From Sphingobium sp. EP60837 (GTDB lineage: Bacteria > Pseudomonadota > Alphaproteobacteria > Sphingomonadales > Sphingomonadaceae), in contig NZ_CP015987.1 in NCBI RefSeq assembly GCF_001658005.1, positions 1 to 64,000 on the forward strand: a stretch of 64,000 nt of DNA, written 5' to 3'. The translations under genes were made by a program, and so were the position numbers. How positions within the stretch are numbered: position 1 is the stretch's first letter; each line of letters starts with the position of its first letter. The notes under the pieces were generated by a model. The model was not told where the DNA came from. It did no database searches and worked only from the letters and a program-made list of their open reading frames with translations. Below are positions 41,012 through 50,001 of the stretch, piece after piece.

Positions 41012-42153
41012 CCAGCGTCGCCGATTTTCGCGAAGCCGCCCGCCGCCGCCTGCCCCGTTTCCTCTTCGAATATATCGACGGCGGCTCCTATGCCGAAGTC
41101 ACGCTCCGCAAGAATGTCAGCGAACTGTCGGATATCGCGCTGCGCCAACGGGTGCTGCGCGATGTGTCCAGCATGGACCTGACAACCGAATTGTTCGGCC
41201 AGAGACAGGCGCTGCCGGTTGGACTTGCCCCGATCGGTCTTGCCGGTCTCAACGCCCGCCGTGGCGAATGTCAGGCGCTTCGTGCGGCTGAGGGCGCAGG
41301 CATTCCCTTCACCCTCTCGACGGTCGGCGCTTGCTCGCTGGCCGAAGTCGCGCGTGCGGCAACGAAGCCCTTCTGGTTTCAGCTCTACATGATCCGCGAC
41401 CGCGCTTTCATGAAGGATCTGCTGGCGCAGGCGGCCGCGGCCAACTGCTCGGCCCTCGTCTTCACCGTCGATATGCCTGTCCCCGGCACCCGATACCGCG
41501 ACTATCATAGCGGCCTTGCCGGAGCGGACGGCCTCAAGGGCGCGATCTGGCGCACGATGCAGGCGGCGATGAAGCCGGACTGGGCTTGGGACGTTGGCGT
41601 GCGCGGCCGCCCTCATACTCTGGGCAATGTCGCCCCGGTGCTGAAGGGCAAGACCGGCATCGAGGATTTCTTCGCCTGGATGCGCAACAATTTCGATCCG
41701 TCGATCAACTGGCGCGACCTGGATTTCATCCGCTCCGAATGGAAAGGCCCACTGATCATCAAGGGCCTTCTCGATGCCGAAGACGCGCGCGAAGCGGCGG
41801 CGTTGGGCGCTGACGGCATCGTCGTATCGAACCATGGCGGGCGTCAGTTGGACGGCGTGCTATCGACCGCGCGCGCCTTGCCCCCCATTGCAGACGCCGT
41901 GGGCGACAAGCTCACCGTGCTGGTGGACGGGGGCGTGCGCTCGGGGCTGGACGTGGTCCGTATGCTGGCGCTGGGCGCGAAGGGTGTGCTGATCGGCCGT
42001 GCCTGGGCCTTTGCGCTCGCCGCGCAAGGGGAAGCCGGCGTGACGAAGATGCTGCAACTGATCGAAGCGGAGATGCGCGTGGCGATGGCGCTCACCGGAT
42101 CCTGCAAGATCGCCGATATAAACCAGAGCATTTTGGCCGGGAGGGACATGTAA
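41002..42153 (+). CDS. lldD: FMN-dependent L-lactate dehydrogenase
   Basis: A 383-residue alpha-hydroxyacid dehydrogenase of the glycolate-oxidase/LldD group. '[20 protein letters not shown]' opens the fold, '[12 protein letters not shown]' and '[20 protein letters not shown]' line the FMN site, '[11 protein letters not shown]' is the family marker, '[16 protein letters not shown]' carries the Lys, and '[20 protein letters not shown]' gives the catalytic His and Arg; '[20 protein letters not shown]' binds the FMN phosphate. It feeds electrons to quinone while making pyruvate from the L-lactate produced by the fused aldolase/dehydrogenase, closing the pathway. It overlaps both neighbours. Confidence 0.94.
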   Translation: MPIASVADFREAARRRLPRFLFEYIDGGSYAEVTLRKNVSELSDIALRQRVLRDVSSMDLTTELFGQRQALPVGLAPIGLAGLNARRGECQALRAAEGAGIPFTLSTVGACSLAEVARAATKPFWFQLYMIRDRAFMKDLLAQAAAANCSALVFTVDMPVPGTRYRDYHSGLAGADGLKGAIWRTMQAAMKPDWAWDVGVRGRPHTLGNVAPVLKGKTGIEDFFAWMRNNFDPSINWRDLDFIRSEWKGPLIIKGLLDAEDAREAAALGADGIVVSNHGGRQLDGVLSTARALPPIADAVGDKLTVLVDGGVRSGLDVVRMLALGAKGVLIGRAWAFALAAQGEAGVTKMLQLIEAEMRVAMALTGSCKIADINQSILAGRDM

Positions 42154-43397
42154 TGAGTGCCGGATCACAGAAGGACAATTGGCGGGACACGATCCTCGCA
42201 GGTCTTGCCAACTATATCGATGCGGGCTCGATCGTTGCCGGCTCGGCTGCCCTCGCGCTGTGGCAGGAACATTATAAGCTGTCGAACGACTTTATCGGCC
42301 TGATCGGCGCTTTCGGCCCGAACGCGATCGGCGCGGGCGTCGGCGCCTATATTGGCGGGCGGCTCTGCGACAAGCTCGGCCGTAAAAAGATCTACCAATG
42401 GGACATGCTCGTCTATGCCGTGGGCATGGCGATGCTGGTCTTCGCCTTCGCGCCCTGGATGATCGTCGTCGGCTTCCTTATTGTCGGCCTCGCCGTCGGT
42501 GCGGACATCCCCGCTTCCTGGTCACTCATCGCCGAACAGGCGCCCGACGACCGGCGCGGAAAACATTCCGGCGTTGCGCAGGTGCTCTGGTATCTGGGTC
42601 CGGTCGTCGTCCTGCTGCTCAGCCTGGCGCTAACGAGCCTCGGCGAACTGGGCGCACGCATCGTCTTTGCTCATCTGCTGGTCATCGCTCTTGGCCTTAC
42701 TTTCCTGCGCTCGCGCATGAAGGAGTCCGAACGGTGGGAAGCGGCTCAGGCGGAAGGCGTCGCCAAATTGCCGGTATCCACGCTGTTTCAGCCCAAATAT
42801 CTCGCCTCCATCCTCGGTCTGGTCGGGATGTATGGGTTCTGGAATCTGTGGGCGGGGACGAACGGCTTCTTCTTCCCCTATATCCTACGCACCGTGGGCG
42901 CGGCGACCCAGACGCAGTCTGTCGCCATTCAGGCCCTGTCTTTCGCCATCGGCATGGTCTCCATTGGCCTCATCTTCATGCGCTATGCCGACAAGGTGAA
43001 CCAGCGCACGCTGTTCGCGATCTCGGCCGTCATCCAGGTCATTGGCATGGCATTGCTGGCGGTCTTCCCGCTGACGATTCCCATCGCCATCCTCTACGTC
43101 TTCCTGCTGCAATTCGGCGGCGGTTTCGGCGCGCAGAGCTTCTTCCAGCTCTGGAGTTCGGAAATGTTCCCGACGATGCTCCGTTCGACCGCACAAGGTC
43201 TGTGCTTCGCCATCGTGCGGATCAGCCTTGGCATTTTCAGCTTCTTCGTTCCGATGCTCAGCGCAACGGGTTTCACGACGCTGGCGTGGATTTTGACGGG
43301 CTTCCTCGTCATAAGCGGCCTGATCGGCACGCTTTGGGCGCCGCGTAACGAAGGCAAATCGCTGGAGCAGTTGGAAGCTGAACGGCAGGCTGCTTGA
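42153..43397 (+). CDS. MFS sugar transporter, probable L-rhamnose uptake
   Basis: A 414-residue 12-helix major-facilitator protein. The loop between helices 2 and 3 carries the MFS signature 'GGRLCDKLGRKKIYQWDML'; 'VGFLIVGLAVGADIPASWSL' and 'ADKVNQRTLFAISAVIQVIG' follow in the usual order. The sugar-porter type fits its place in the operon, one base after the lactate dehydrogenase stop. No other uptake gene is in the cluster, so it is the best candidate for L-rhamnose/H+ symport. Specificity is inferred from position only. Confidence 0.88.
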   Translation: MSAGSQKDNWRDTILAGLANYIDAGSIVAGSAALALWQEHYKLSNDFIGLIGAFGPNAIGAGVGAYIGGRLCDKLGRKKIYQWDMLVYAVGMAMLVFAFAPWMIVVGFLIVGLAVGADIPASWSLIAEQAPDDRRGKHSGVAQVLWYLGPVVVLLLSLALTSLGELGARIVFAHLLVIALGLTFLRSRMKESERWEAAQAEGVAKLPVSTLFQPKYLASILGLVGMYGFWNLWAGTNGFFFPYILRTVGAATQTQSVAIQALSFAIGMVSIGLIFMRYADKVNQRTLFAISAVIQVIGMALLAVFPLTIPIAILYVFLLQFGGGFGAQSFFQLWSSEMFPTMLRSTAQGLCFAIVRISLGIFSFFVPMLSATGFTTLAWILTGFLVISGLIGTLWAPRNEGKSLEQLEAERQAA

Positions 43398-43416
43398 TTG
43401 AGGGGGGTTAGGGACG

Positions 43417-44205
43417 ATGCACGCCACGGAACGTGAAAGGCTGATCATCGAAGCGATGGGCCCGAACGGCTTCGTCAGCTATCGCGACCTTGAATCGCGG
43501 CTTGCAGCGTCCCCGGCCACCATCCGCCGGGATCTTTCCCGGTTGGAGGAAGAAGGGGTGATCCACCGCGTCCGTGGCGGCGCCAAGCTCACCGAGCGCC
43601 ATGGGGGCAAGCCAGAGGGCGCGGCCCGCCTTGCGGGAACCCCTTTCGCCCAGTCGATCACCGAACATCTGGCGCAGAAACAGGCGATCGGCCGCGCCGC
43701 AGCTCAACTGTGCCAGCATGGCGAAGGCATCATGATCGACGGGGGCACGACCACGCTTCAGATGTGCCCGCACATCGGCGGGCTGGACCTATCCGTTCTC
43801 ACCAATTCGCTGCACATCGCCAACGCGCTGCTGCCCCAGTCGGGCACGCAGATCCTGCTTCCCTCCGGCACGCTCTTCCGCGAACAGAATATCATTCTGG
43901 CCCCGGCGGGCGAGGAATCCATGCCGCGCTTCCATGCGCCAAAGCTGTTCATGGGCGCCGCCGCGGTCGGGCCTCAGGGCGTGATGCAGCAGGACGTCAT
44001 CCTGGTTGCCGCCGAACGCCGCCTCATTGATCGGGCGGAACAGGTCATCCTTCTGGTGGACAGCTCCAAATTCACCTCGTCGTCCGGCGCTATCGTATGC
44101 GGCCTGGACGAGGTGGACATCGTCGTTACGGACAAAGCTGTTCAGCCGCAAACTCTTGCGATGCTAGAAAAGGCGGGTCCGCAGGTCATCGTCGTCGACG
44201 CTTAA
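43417..44205 (+). CDS. DeoR/GlpR-family transcriptional regulator of the rhamnose cluster
   Basis: A 262-residue regulator: DeoR-type winged HTH at residues 5-60 ('MGPNGFVSYRDLESRLAASP', 'ATIRRDLSRLEEEGVIHRVR'), then the sugar-phosphate isomerase-like effector domain 'IMIDGGTTTLQMCPHIGGLD', 'LSVLTNSLHIANALL', 'LPSGTLFREQNIILAP' and 'LVDSSKFTSSSGAIVCGLDE'. It probably responds to a pathway phosphate such as rhamnulose-1-phosphate. It is the last gene of the plus-strand run, 19 bases after the transporter. Its likely target is the symmetric site at 39528-39559. Confidence 0.92.
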   Translation: MHATERERLIIEAMGPNGFVSYRDLESRLAASPATIRRDLSRLEEEGVIHRVRGGAKLTERHGGKPEGAARLAGTPFAQSITEHLAQKQAIGRAAAQLCQHGEGIMIDGGTTTLQMCPHIGGLDLSVLTNSLHIANALLPQSGTQILLPSGTLFREQNIILAPAGEESMPRFHAPKLFMGAAAVGPQGVMQQDVILVAAERRLIDRAEQVILLVDSSKFTSSSGAIVCGLDEVDIVVTDKAVQPQTLAMLEKAGPQVIVVDA

Positions 44206-44210
44206 GCAAC

Positions 44211-44265
44211 GAAAAAGGGCTGAATATCATCCGCTGCCACGGAGGCATGGATGATATTCAGCCCT
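44211..44265 (-). terminator. long perfect hairpin, terminator for the gene at 44290-44580
   Basis: AGGGCTGAATATCATCC (44216-44232) and its exact complement (44249-44265) form a 17-base-pair stem with a 16-base loop. On the minus strand it is followed by TTTTTC, so it is a standard intrinsic terminator for the minus-strand gene. It begins just after the DeoR stop and may also end the rhamnose transcript from the other side. Confidence 0.8.
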
Positions 44266-44289
44266 GATAATTCGTTCGACTGACTGCTA

Positions 44290-44580
44290 TTATTCTTCGC
44301 CGTTGTCTTTCACGCCAACGGTGGGAACATCGACCGTTTCCTTCTTGGAGCCGACGACAACTTCCTTGGAGTCCATATCGACCTTGGGAAGCTCGCCGCC
44401 CTTCACGCTGACCTCCGGCACATCGCCGCCCGACACGTCAGCCTTCCAGAAGCCGGTAGCAAATAAGATGCCGACAACCGCCAAAATCAAAATCACGACG
44501 ATCGCGAGCGTCCGCCCGCCCCGGCTCTTGTGAACAACGGTACGGTCACCGGTATAGGGATCTCTATGAACTTCAGCCAT
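44290..44580 (-). CDS. hypothetical membrane-anchored acidic protein
   Basis: A 96-residue protein counted from MAEVHRDPYTGDRTVVHKSR at 44580 (AGGAGG upstream). One helix at about residues 27-47 (TLAIVVILILAVVGILFATG) anchors it. The external tail is acidic and repetitive ('VPEVSVKGGELPKVDMDSKE' and 'TVDVPTVGVKDNGEE'). Similar short proteins are common in sphingomonads and have no known role. The long terminator hairpin ends its transcript. Confidence 0.75.
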   Translation of the reverse strand: MAEVHRDPYTGDRTVVHKSRGGRTLAIVVILILAVVGILFATGFWKADVSGGDVPEVSVKGGELPKVDMDSKEVVVGSKKETVDVPTVGVKDNGEE

Positions 44581-44854
44581 AATCAAGCTCCTCCTGACCC
44601 ACATTGAACAACTAGGTCATCGCCTTGTTCCCGAGGCCCGTCTGATCAGCAGGGTAAGGAGCGCCAACGACGAATAAACTTTCCACCAAGAACTTGTTCA
44701 TCGCCGCCCTCCAACAGATGTGCATTGACACAAACTTCTCCCGCCCCTAGCCAAAGCTATACCATGGTATATAATTCGCAGCATATTGGAATGGGATAAA
44801 GCGGCGGGCGGCAGACCAATCGGTCACCACCCCTTCTTCCTGGGAGAGGCAAGG

Positions 44855-46384
44855 GTGAGAGCGACACGATCTCTGGCGGGCATGGCCGGCCTTTCTCTGA
44901 TAGGCAGCGCTCTTACCGCAGCTTCAGCTGCCCAAGCCCCAGTGGTTACAACAGCATCCGGGCCAGTGCGCGGCGTGGCTCAGGGCGCAGGCGGCATCTT
45001 CAAGGGCATCCCCTTCGCCCAGACGACCGGCGGCGATCATCGCTGGACGCCCCCTCGCCCTGCCCTACCCTGGACTGCATCCTTCGACGCGTCGCAATTC
45101 GGACCGATTTGCCCGCAGCCTGAAAGGCCCGATCACCGCAGCGAACGTCAGAGCGAAGACTGCCTGTCGATCAATGTCGCCACCCCCTCGCTTAGCGGCA
45201 AGAAGCCCGTCCTCGTGCTGATCCACGGCGGCGCATTCTTCCTCGGATCAGGGGCGGAATTGTTCGACGATGCCGCCCGCGCCTACAATGAGCGCGGCAT
45301 ATTGGTCGTATCGCTCAACTACCGCCTGGGACGGCTCGGCTTCTTCTCCCACCCCGGCCTTCGCGCTGAACAGCCGGGAGCGCCGACCGGCAACTATTGG
45401 CTGATGGATCAGGTCGCCGGCCTGAAATGGGTCCACAGCAATATCGCCCGCTTCGGCGGTGATCCTCACAAGGTGACGATCATGGGCTGCTCGGCGGGCG
45501 GTTCCAGCATCAATGCCCTCATGACCTCGCCCAAATCACGCGGCTTGTTCGCAAGAGCCAGCGCACATTCAGGCGGCGGCATCAACAACGCCACCCGCCC
45601 GCAGGCGCAGGCGGAATGGGAAGGCGTCGCCTTCGCTGCCCGCGCCGGAGGAACCGGCGAAGGCGGTCAAGCCATCACGGCCCTGCGCAGGCTCGATCCC
45701 GCCGCGATCATGGCCGCCGATCCCGGCCCGCCCAATTTTGGCGCAGTGGTCGATGGCGAGATGATCCCGCAGGAAACCGCCATCGCCTTCGCAAAGGGCG
45801 ACATCGCCCGCGTCCCCTATATTGCTGGATCGACCAGCAATGAGGCGAGCATTTTCGGCCTGATGGGCTTTGACGAGAAGGCGCTGAAAGATCGCTTCGG
45901 CATCGACATGGCCGCTGTGCGAAAAATCTATGATCCGGCGACCAAGCTCAGCCCCGCCGAATTGCTGCGGCAGGTGCAGACCGATTTCATCTTCACTTCG
46001 GCGGCGACCGCGACGGCGGGCCTCGCGGCGCGCTGGCAACCCAGCTGGTCCTATCATTTCGCCTATGTGCCCACGGCCGAGCGCGGCAAGGTAGCAGGCG
46101 CGCCACACTGCGCGGACTTCGGCTATACGCTGGGCGCGGCAAAGGCGTCACAGGGCGCGGAGAACGCTAGGTTGGCCGCCATGATGCAGGGCTATTGGAC
46201 AAATTTCATCAAGACCGGCAATCCCAACGGCTCCGGCTTGCCGCTATGGAGTCAATATAAGGGTGCACATCGCGGCCCCTTGCTGATCGACAGCAAGACG
46301 ACCGTGACGCCGAATTTCCGTGCTACCCAGATCGCCTATTGGTGGAAGCTCTGGGCCGAACGCACCGGTCAAAAACTCCCATGA
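44855..46384 (+). CDS. exported type-B carboxylesterase/lipase
   Basis: A 509-residue hydrolase, taken from GTG at 44855 because GGGAGAGGCAAGG precedes it and a signal peptide follows (RSLAGMAGLSLIGSALTAAS); the frame can be read from 44786. Carboxylesterase family markers are 'VLIHGGAFFLGSG', 'LNYRLGRLGFFSHPGLRAEQ', 'NYWLMDQVAGLKWVHSNIAR', 'FGGDPHKVTIMGCSAGGSSI' (nucleophile Ser in GCSAGG), 'IAGSTSNEASIFG' (acid) and 'GAPHCADFGYTLG' (His). Type-B esterases cleave varied esters and polymers. The next, broken hydrolase overlaps its stop by four bases. Confidence 0.92.
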   Translation: MRATRSLAGMAGLSLIGSALTAASAAQAPVVTTASGPVRGVAQGAGGIFKGIPFAQTTGGDHRWTPPRPALPWTASFDASQFGPICPQPERPDHRSERQSEDCLSINVATPSLSGKKPVLVLIHGGAFFLGSGAELFDDAARAYNERGILVVSLNYRLGRLGFFSHPGLRAEQPGAPTGNYWLMDQVAGLKWVHSNIARFGGDPHKVTIMGCSAGGSSINALMTSPKSRGLFARASAHSGGGINNATRPQAQAEWEGVAFAARAGGTGEGGQAITALRRLDPAAIMAADPGPPNFGAVVDGEMIPQETAIAFAKGDIARVPYIAGSTSNEASIFGLMGFDEKALKDRFGIDMAAVRKIYDPATKLSPAELLRQVQTDFIFTSAATATAGLAARWQPSWSYHFAYVPTAERGKVAGAPHCADFGYTLGAAKASQGAENARLAAMMQGYWTNFIKTGNPNGSGLPLWSQYKGAHRGPLLIDSKTTVTPNFRATQIAYWWKLWAERTGQKLP

Positions 46385-47170
46385 TTGTGATGAAGAGAGG
46401 CTGGGCCCCAATCCTGCCCCTGCTCGCCCTGACCGCCGCTGCGCCTCCGCCGCTCCAGTTTGAGGTTGGGCGGCAGCGTCCCGCCCCCTGGCCCGAAACC
46501 GCCGCCCGCTTTCCCCATGGCATACGCGCAAGCGCCGACATCATCTACAGCCAGCCCCCCCACTACCGGCCGCTGCGGCTGGATCTTTATCGCCCCCATA
46601 CCCGCAAAGCTCCGCTCCCGCTGATCGTCCATGTCCATGGCGGCGCGTGGATGACGGGGACAAAGCGGCATGGCGGCCCGATCAAGGATTTCCCATCCGT
46701 TCTGGCGCAGTTCGCAGCGAACGGCTTTGCTGTTGCGTCCGTCGAATACCGGCTGGATGGCGAGGCTCCGTTCCCCGCGGCCATTCAGGACGTTAAGACC
46801 GCCATTCGTTTCCTGCGCTTCCACGCCAGGGAATATGGAATTGATCCGGCGAGGGTGGGCATTTTCGGCGGATCGGCTGGCGGTCAGCTGGCAGCGCTTG
46901 TCTCCACCAGTTGCGGCGTCGCGAAGCTCGAACCGCCAGCCGATCGCGATGCGCCGGACCTCAGAGGCGGCGCTGAAATCGGCGCAGGTGCCGGTGACAG
47001 CTATCTATATTCCCGCTGTCGATCATGGCTTTGTCGGCAAGACCGATGAGGATACTTATCGCGCTAATATGAAGGCGCTCTCGGAGACGCTGGCCTTTTT
47101 CGAAAATCGACTGACGTCAGCGCGTAAGAGCGAACCGAGGAGATCAGGCACCCCTCTCCCTTCACCCTGA
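46381..47170 (+). pseudogene. alpha/beta hydrolase (esterase/prolyl-oligopeptidase-like), internally deleted
   Basis: The N-terminal two-thirds are normal: signal peptide (MKRGWAPILPLLALTAAA), 'LIVHVHGGAWMTGTKRHGG', 'VASVEYRLDGEAPFPAAIQD' and nucleophile 'GIFGGSAGGQLAALVSTSCG'. After 'VAKLEP' the expected acid-bearing segment is gone. The rest continues in another frame: 'LKSAQVPVTAIYIPAVDHGF' (the His) and 'TLAFFEN'. About 60 residues seem deleted with a frame change. Start ATG at 46381 overlaps the esterase stop. It cannot be functional. Confidence 0.75.
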
Positions 47171-47324
47171 GCTGGTTGGACGGGGCATGTCCTTTGCTCC
47201 AACAACCTGCCCAAAAATATAAGCCGTTCGTGCTGAGTAGGGGCTGAGCGAAGTCGAAGACCCATATCGAAGCATTAGCGCTGCATATGATCCTCCCGTC
47301 CAACGCACCATGTCCCGGCGATCC

Positions 47325-48653
47325 TCAAGTCACCTCATGCAAATCCACACCGCGCGTTTCAGGCGCGGCGATCACCGCCACGATGGTAAGCATCAGGCTG
47401 CCGATCACATAAGCGGCGACCAGCGCGGTGCCGCCGCTCGCCTTGTAGAGCGAAAGGGCGATGATCGGCGCCAGCGACCCTGCAAGGATCGAGGTGGCCT
47501 GATAAGCAATGCTCGCCCCCGAATAGCGCAGGCGCGTCGGGAAAAGTTCAGTGATCGCCGCGCCTTGTGGTGCATACATGGCCCCGTGCGCCACCATCGC
47601 GCCGGCGATGGCAAGACCTACGCTCCACAAACTGCCCCGATCCATCAATGTGAAGAAGACCAGGAACCAGGCCGCGACGCATACCGCCCCCGCGCCATAG
47701 ACCAGTCTCCGGCCAATCCGGTCGGACAGCGCCGCAAACAGCGGCATCGTCATACATTCCACTGCAGAGCCGATCAGCACGGCATTTAGCACCAGCGATC
47801 GATCGCCGCCGCGAATTTCGGTGAAATAGGTGATAGAGAAGGTGGCGATGACATAATAGCAGATATTCTCTCCGAAACGCAGGCCCGCGCCGGTCAACAG
47901 CGCGCGCCCTTTGCGTCTGATCGCTTCCATCGCCGGGAAACGCTCCACCCCGCCTTCCGCTGCCTCGCGCGCGAAGACCATGCTTTCCGAAACGGCGCGC
48001 CGCAGCCACCAGCCCACCAGCACCAGGACGACGGACATCAGGAATGGAATGCGCCAGCCCCAGGCGATAAAGTCCGCCTCCGTCAGCAACCCGGATGACG
48101 CGGCGAACACACCGGCGGCAAGCAGATTGCCCGCTGGCGCGCCGACCTGTGGCCAGCAGGTCCAGAAGCCGCGCTGCGCCGGTGGCGCGACCTCCGCCAC
48201 GATCAGCACCGCGCCGCCCCACTCTCCACCAACCGCGAACCCCTGTAACAAGCGCAGCAGGATCAACAGGATAGGGGCCCATGCTCCAATCTGTTCATAG
48301 GTAGGAAGCAGGCCGATGGCGGTCGTCGATATGCCCATGGTGAGCAGGCTGATCATCAGCAGCGTTTTACGTCCGATCCGGTCACCGAAATGGCCGAAGA
48401 CCACCCCGCCCAGCGGCCGCGCCAGGAACCCCAGCGCATAGGTGGAAAAGGCCAGTAGCGTTCCCGTTAACGAATCAAAAGACGGGAAAAACAATCGGTT
48501 GAAGACTAGAGCTGATGCAACGCCGTAGATGAAGAAGTCGAACCATTCGATCATCGTACCGATCAGGCTGGCGCCCACGACAGTTCGCAATTCGCGCCGG
48601 CTAACGTCGGGTTGCGCGCTCGTCATAGTCCTCGTGGCTGATCCGGTTGGCAT
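47325..48653 (-). CDS. MFS transporter of the MHS group
   Basis: A 442-residue 12-helix protein. The ATG at 48653 has AGGGGAGGGG upstream. 'GTMIEWFDFFIYGVASALVF' is the metabolite:H+ symporter (MHS) signature in helix 1; 'GFLARPLGGVVFGHFGDRIG' and 'RKTLLMISLLTMGISTTAIG' follow, and 'GFAVGGEWGGAVLIVAEVAP' is typical of KgtP/ShiA/ProP relatives. Substrates of the group are organic acids or compatible solutes; this one is not assigned. Confidence 0.92.
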   Translation of the reverse strand: MPTGSATRTMTSAQPDVSRRELRTVVGASLIGTMIEWFDFFIYGVASALVFNRLFFPSFDSLTGTLLAFSTYALGFLARPLGGVVFGHFGDRIGRKTLLMISLLTMGISTTAIGLLPTYEQIGAWAPILLILLRLLQGFAVGGEWGGAVLIVAEVAPPAQRGFWTCWPQVGAPAGNLLAAGVFAASSGLLTEADFIAWGWRIPFLMSVVLVLVGWWLRRAVSESMVFAREAAEGGVERFPAMEAIRRKGRALLTGAGLRFGENICYYVIATFSITYFTEIRGGDRSLVLNAVLIGSAVECMTMPLFAALSDRIGRRLVYGAGAVCVAAWFLVFFTLMDRGSLWSVGLAIAGAMVAHGAMYAPQGAAITELFPTRLRYSGASIAYQATSILAGSLAPIIALSLYKASGGTALVAAYVIGSLMLTIVAVIAAPETRGVDLHEVT

Positions 48654-48757
48654 GGCCCCTCCCCTTCATGCTCCAGGCGACTGCATAGAGGCGGAAGGAC
48701 GGGATGAACAAGGGGCAGCGTGAAGGCCGGGGCAGATGTACCACCCCGGCCCGGAGA

Positions 48758-49741
48758 TCACGCTAGGCTGCGCTGCTCCTGCCGCGTCTTCCAAAGCGAC
48801 CAGCCTACGCCCGCTGCGAGCAACGCAAAGGTGACGCCCAGGCTCAGAACCGGCGGGAATTTGTCGCCGCCCAGCAGGAAATCGGCCACGAAAATCTTCG
48901 CGCCGATATAAACCAGGATCAGGGCCAGCGCATATTTGAGATAGTGGAAGCGGTGAACCATCGCTGACAGCGCGAAATAAAGCGCCCGCAGGCCCAGGAT
49001 CGCCATGACGTTCGACGTATAGACGATGAACGTGTCCGTGGTGATGGCGAAGATGGCCGGGACGCTGTCCACCGCGAAGAGCAGGTCTGCGAAGTTGATC
49101 ACCACCAACGCCAGGAACAATGGCGTGGCGGCAAGCACCATCTTGCCCGTCTTGTGGTGGGCAATACGGGCGAAGAAATGCTCGCCATGCAGATCGGGCG
49201 TCATGCGGACATGGGTGGCGATGAACTTGATCGCCGGGTTTTTCTGGATGTCCATCGGCGCATCGCCCGAAAACAGCATCTTGATGCCGGTGAAAATCAG
49301 GAAGGCGGCGAAAAGATAGAGTACCCAATAAGCTTCATGCAGCAGCATCGCGCCGCCGCCGATCATCAGGCCGCGCAGCACGATGACCCCAACGATGCCC
49401 CACAGCAGCGCGCGATACTGGTAGCGCGCAGGGATCGCGAAATAGGAGAAGATCAGGCTGATCACGAACACATTGTCGATCGACAACGCCTTTTCGATGA
49501 AGAAGCCGGTGAAATATTGCATCCCCGGCTCGGCTCCGCGCGCGAACCATATCCACCCGCCGAACAGCAGCGCCACGCTGACGTAAAAGGCCGAGAGGCC
49601 CAGGCTTTCGCGAATGTCGATCTCCCGGTTCTCCTTGTGCAGGAAACCCAGGTCGAAGGCGGTCAAGGCGACAACCAGGACGATGAAAACCAGCCAGAAC
49701 CAGGCAGGGGTTCCCAGCCAGTCTGCAAATAGGAATTCCAT
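48758..49741 (-). CDS. TerC/Alx-family integral membrane protein
   Basis: A 327-residue protein from MEFLFADWLGTPAWFWLVFI (GGAGGAG upstream). About nine membrane helices. TerC hallmarks are 'LTAFDLGFLHKENREI', 'FTGFFIEKALSIDNVFVISL', 'AIPARYQYRALLWGIVGVIV', 'FTGIKMLFSGDAP' and 'VVINFADLLFAVDSVPAIFA'. TerC/Alx proteins are linked to manganese export and metal loading of exported proteins, and some are controlled by Mn2+ or pH riboswitches. I did not find the yybP-ykoY core motif here; two palindromes precede the gene instead. Confidence 0.93.
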   Translation of the reverse strand: MEFLFADWLGTPAWFWLVFIVLVVALTAFDLGFLHKENREIDIRESLGLSAFYVSVALLFGGWIWFARGAEPGMQYFTGFFIEKALSIDNVFVISLIFSYFAIPARYQYRALLWGIVGVIVLRGLMIGGGAMLLHEAYWVLYLFAAFLIFTGIKMLFSGDAPMDIQKNPAIKFIATHVRMTPDLHGEHFFARIAHHKTGKMVLAATPLFLALVVINFADLLFAVDSVPAIFAITTDTFIVYTSNVMAILGLRALYFALSAMVHRFHYLKYALALILVYIGAKIFVADFLLGGDKFPPVLSLGVTFALLAAGVGWSLWKTRQEQRSLA

Positions 49742-49759
49742 GAAAACGCTCCTCCAGTG

Positions 49760-49773
49760 CAACATTAATGTTG
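49760..49773 (-). promoter_or_regulatory. 14-base perfect palindrome before the TerC gene
   Basis: CAACATTAATGTTG is a perfect inverted repeat 18 bases before the TerC start, just ahead of the ribosome site. In this position it could be a repressor operator or a leader hairpin. Confidence 0.45.
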
Positions 49774-49822
49774 ATCGGAGGATCAGAAGCGAAAAAGAAG
49801 CTGGACCTTTTACCCTGCCATT

Positions 49823-49843
49823 CGCATCGGATCATCCGATGCG
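49823..49843 (-). promoter_or_regulatory. inverted repeat in the TerC leader
   Basis: CGCATCGGAT and ATCCGATGCG form a perfect ten-base inverted repeat around one base. It lies about 80-100 bases before the gene. With the palindrome at 49760 it suggests regulated expression, either by a protein or by RNA folding; I see no T-run for a terminator. Confidence 0.45.
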
Positions 49844-50001
49844 GTCCGACATCACGCGCCAAGGATAGCGCGCCAGAGGGGCCCGGTCCGCGATCCCGAT
49901 TTTAGACCGCCAGCCGAAGATTTCAACAATTCGCTATTTTATTTTGCAATTCGCTAAAATTGGCGCTGCCTCCCAGCAGCACCGTCTCGATCAACCCAGC
50001 T

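Noticed and set aside
42398..43348. 316-residue plus-strand frame
   Set aside because: It is the shifted frame of the MFS transporter gene, with no membrane helices or family motif.
49742..49930. Manganese (yybP-ykoY) riboswitch before TerC
   Set aside because: I could not find the conserved core sequences; only palindromes are visible. A covariance search would decide.
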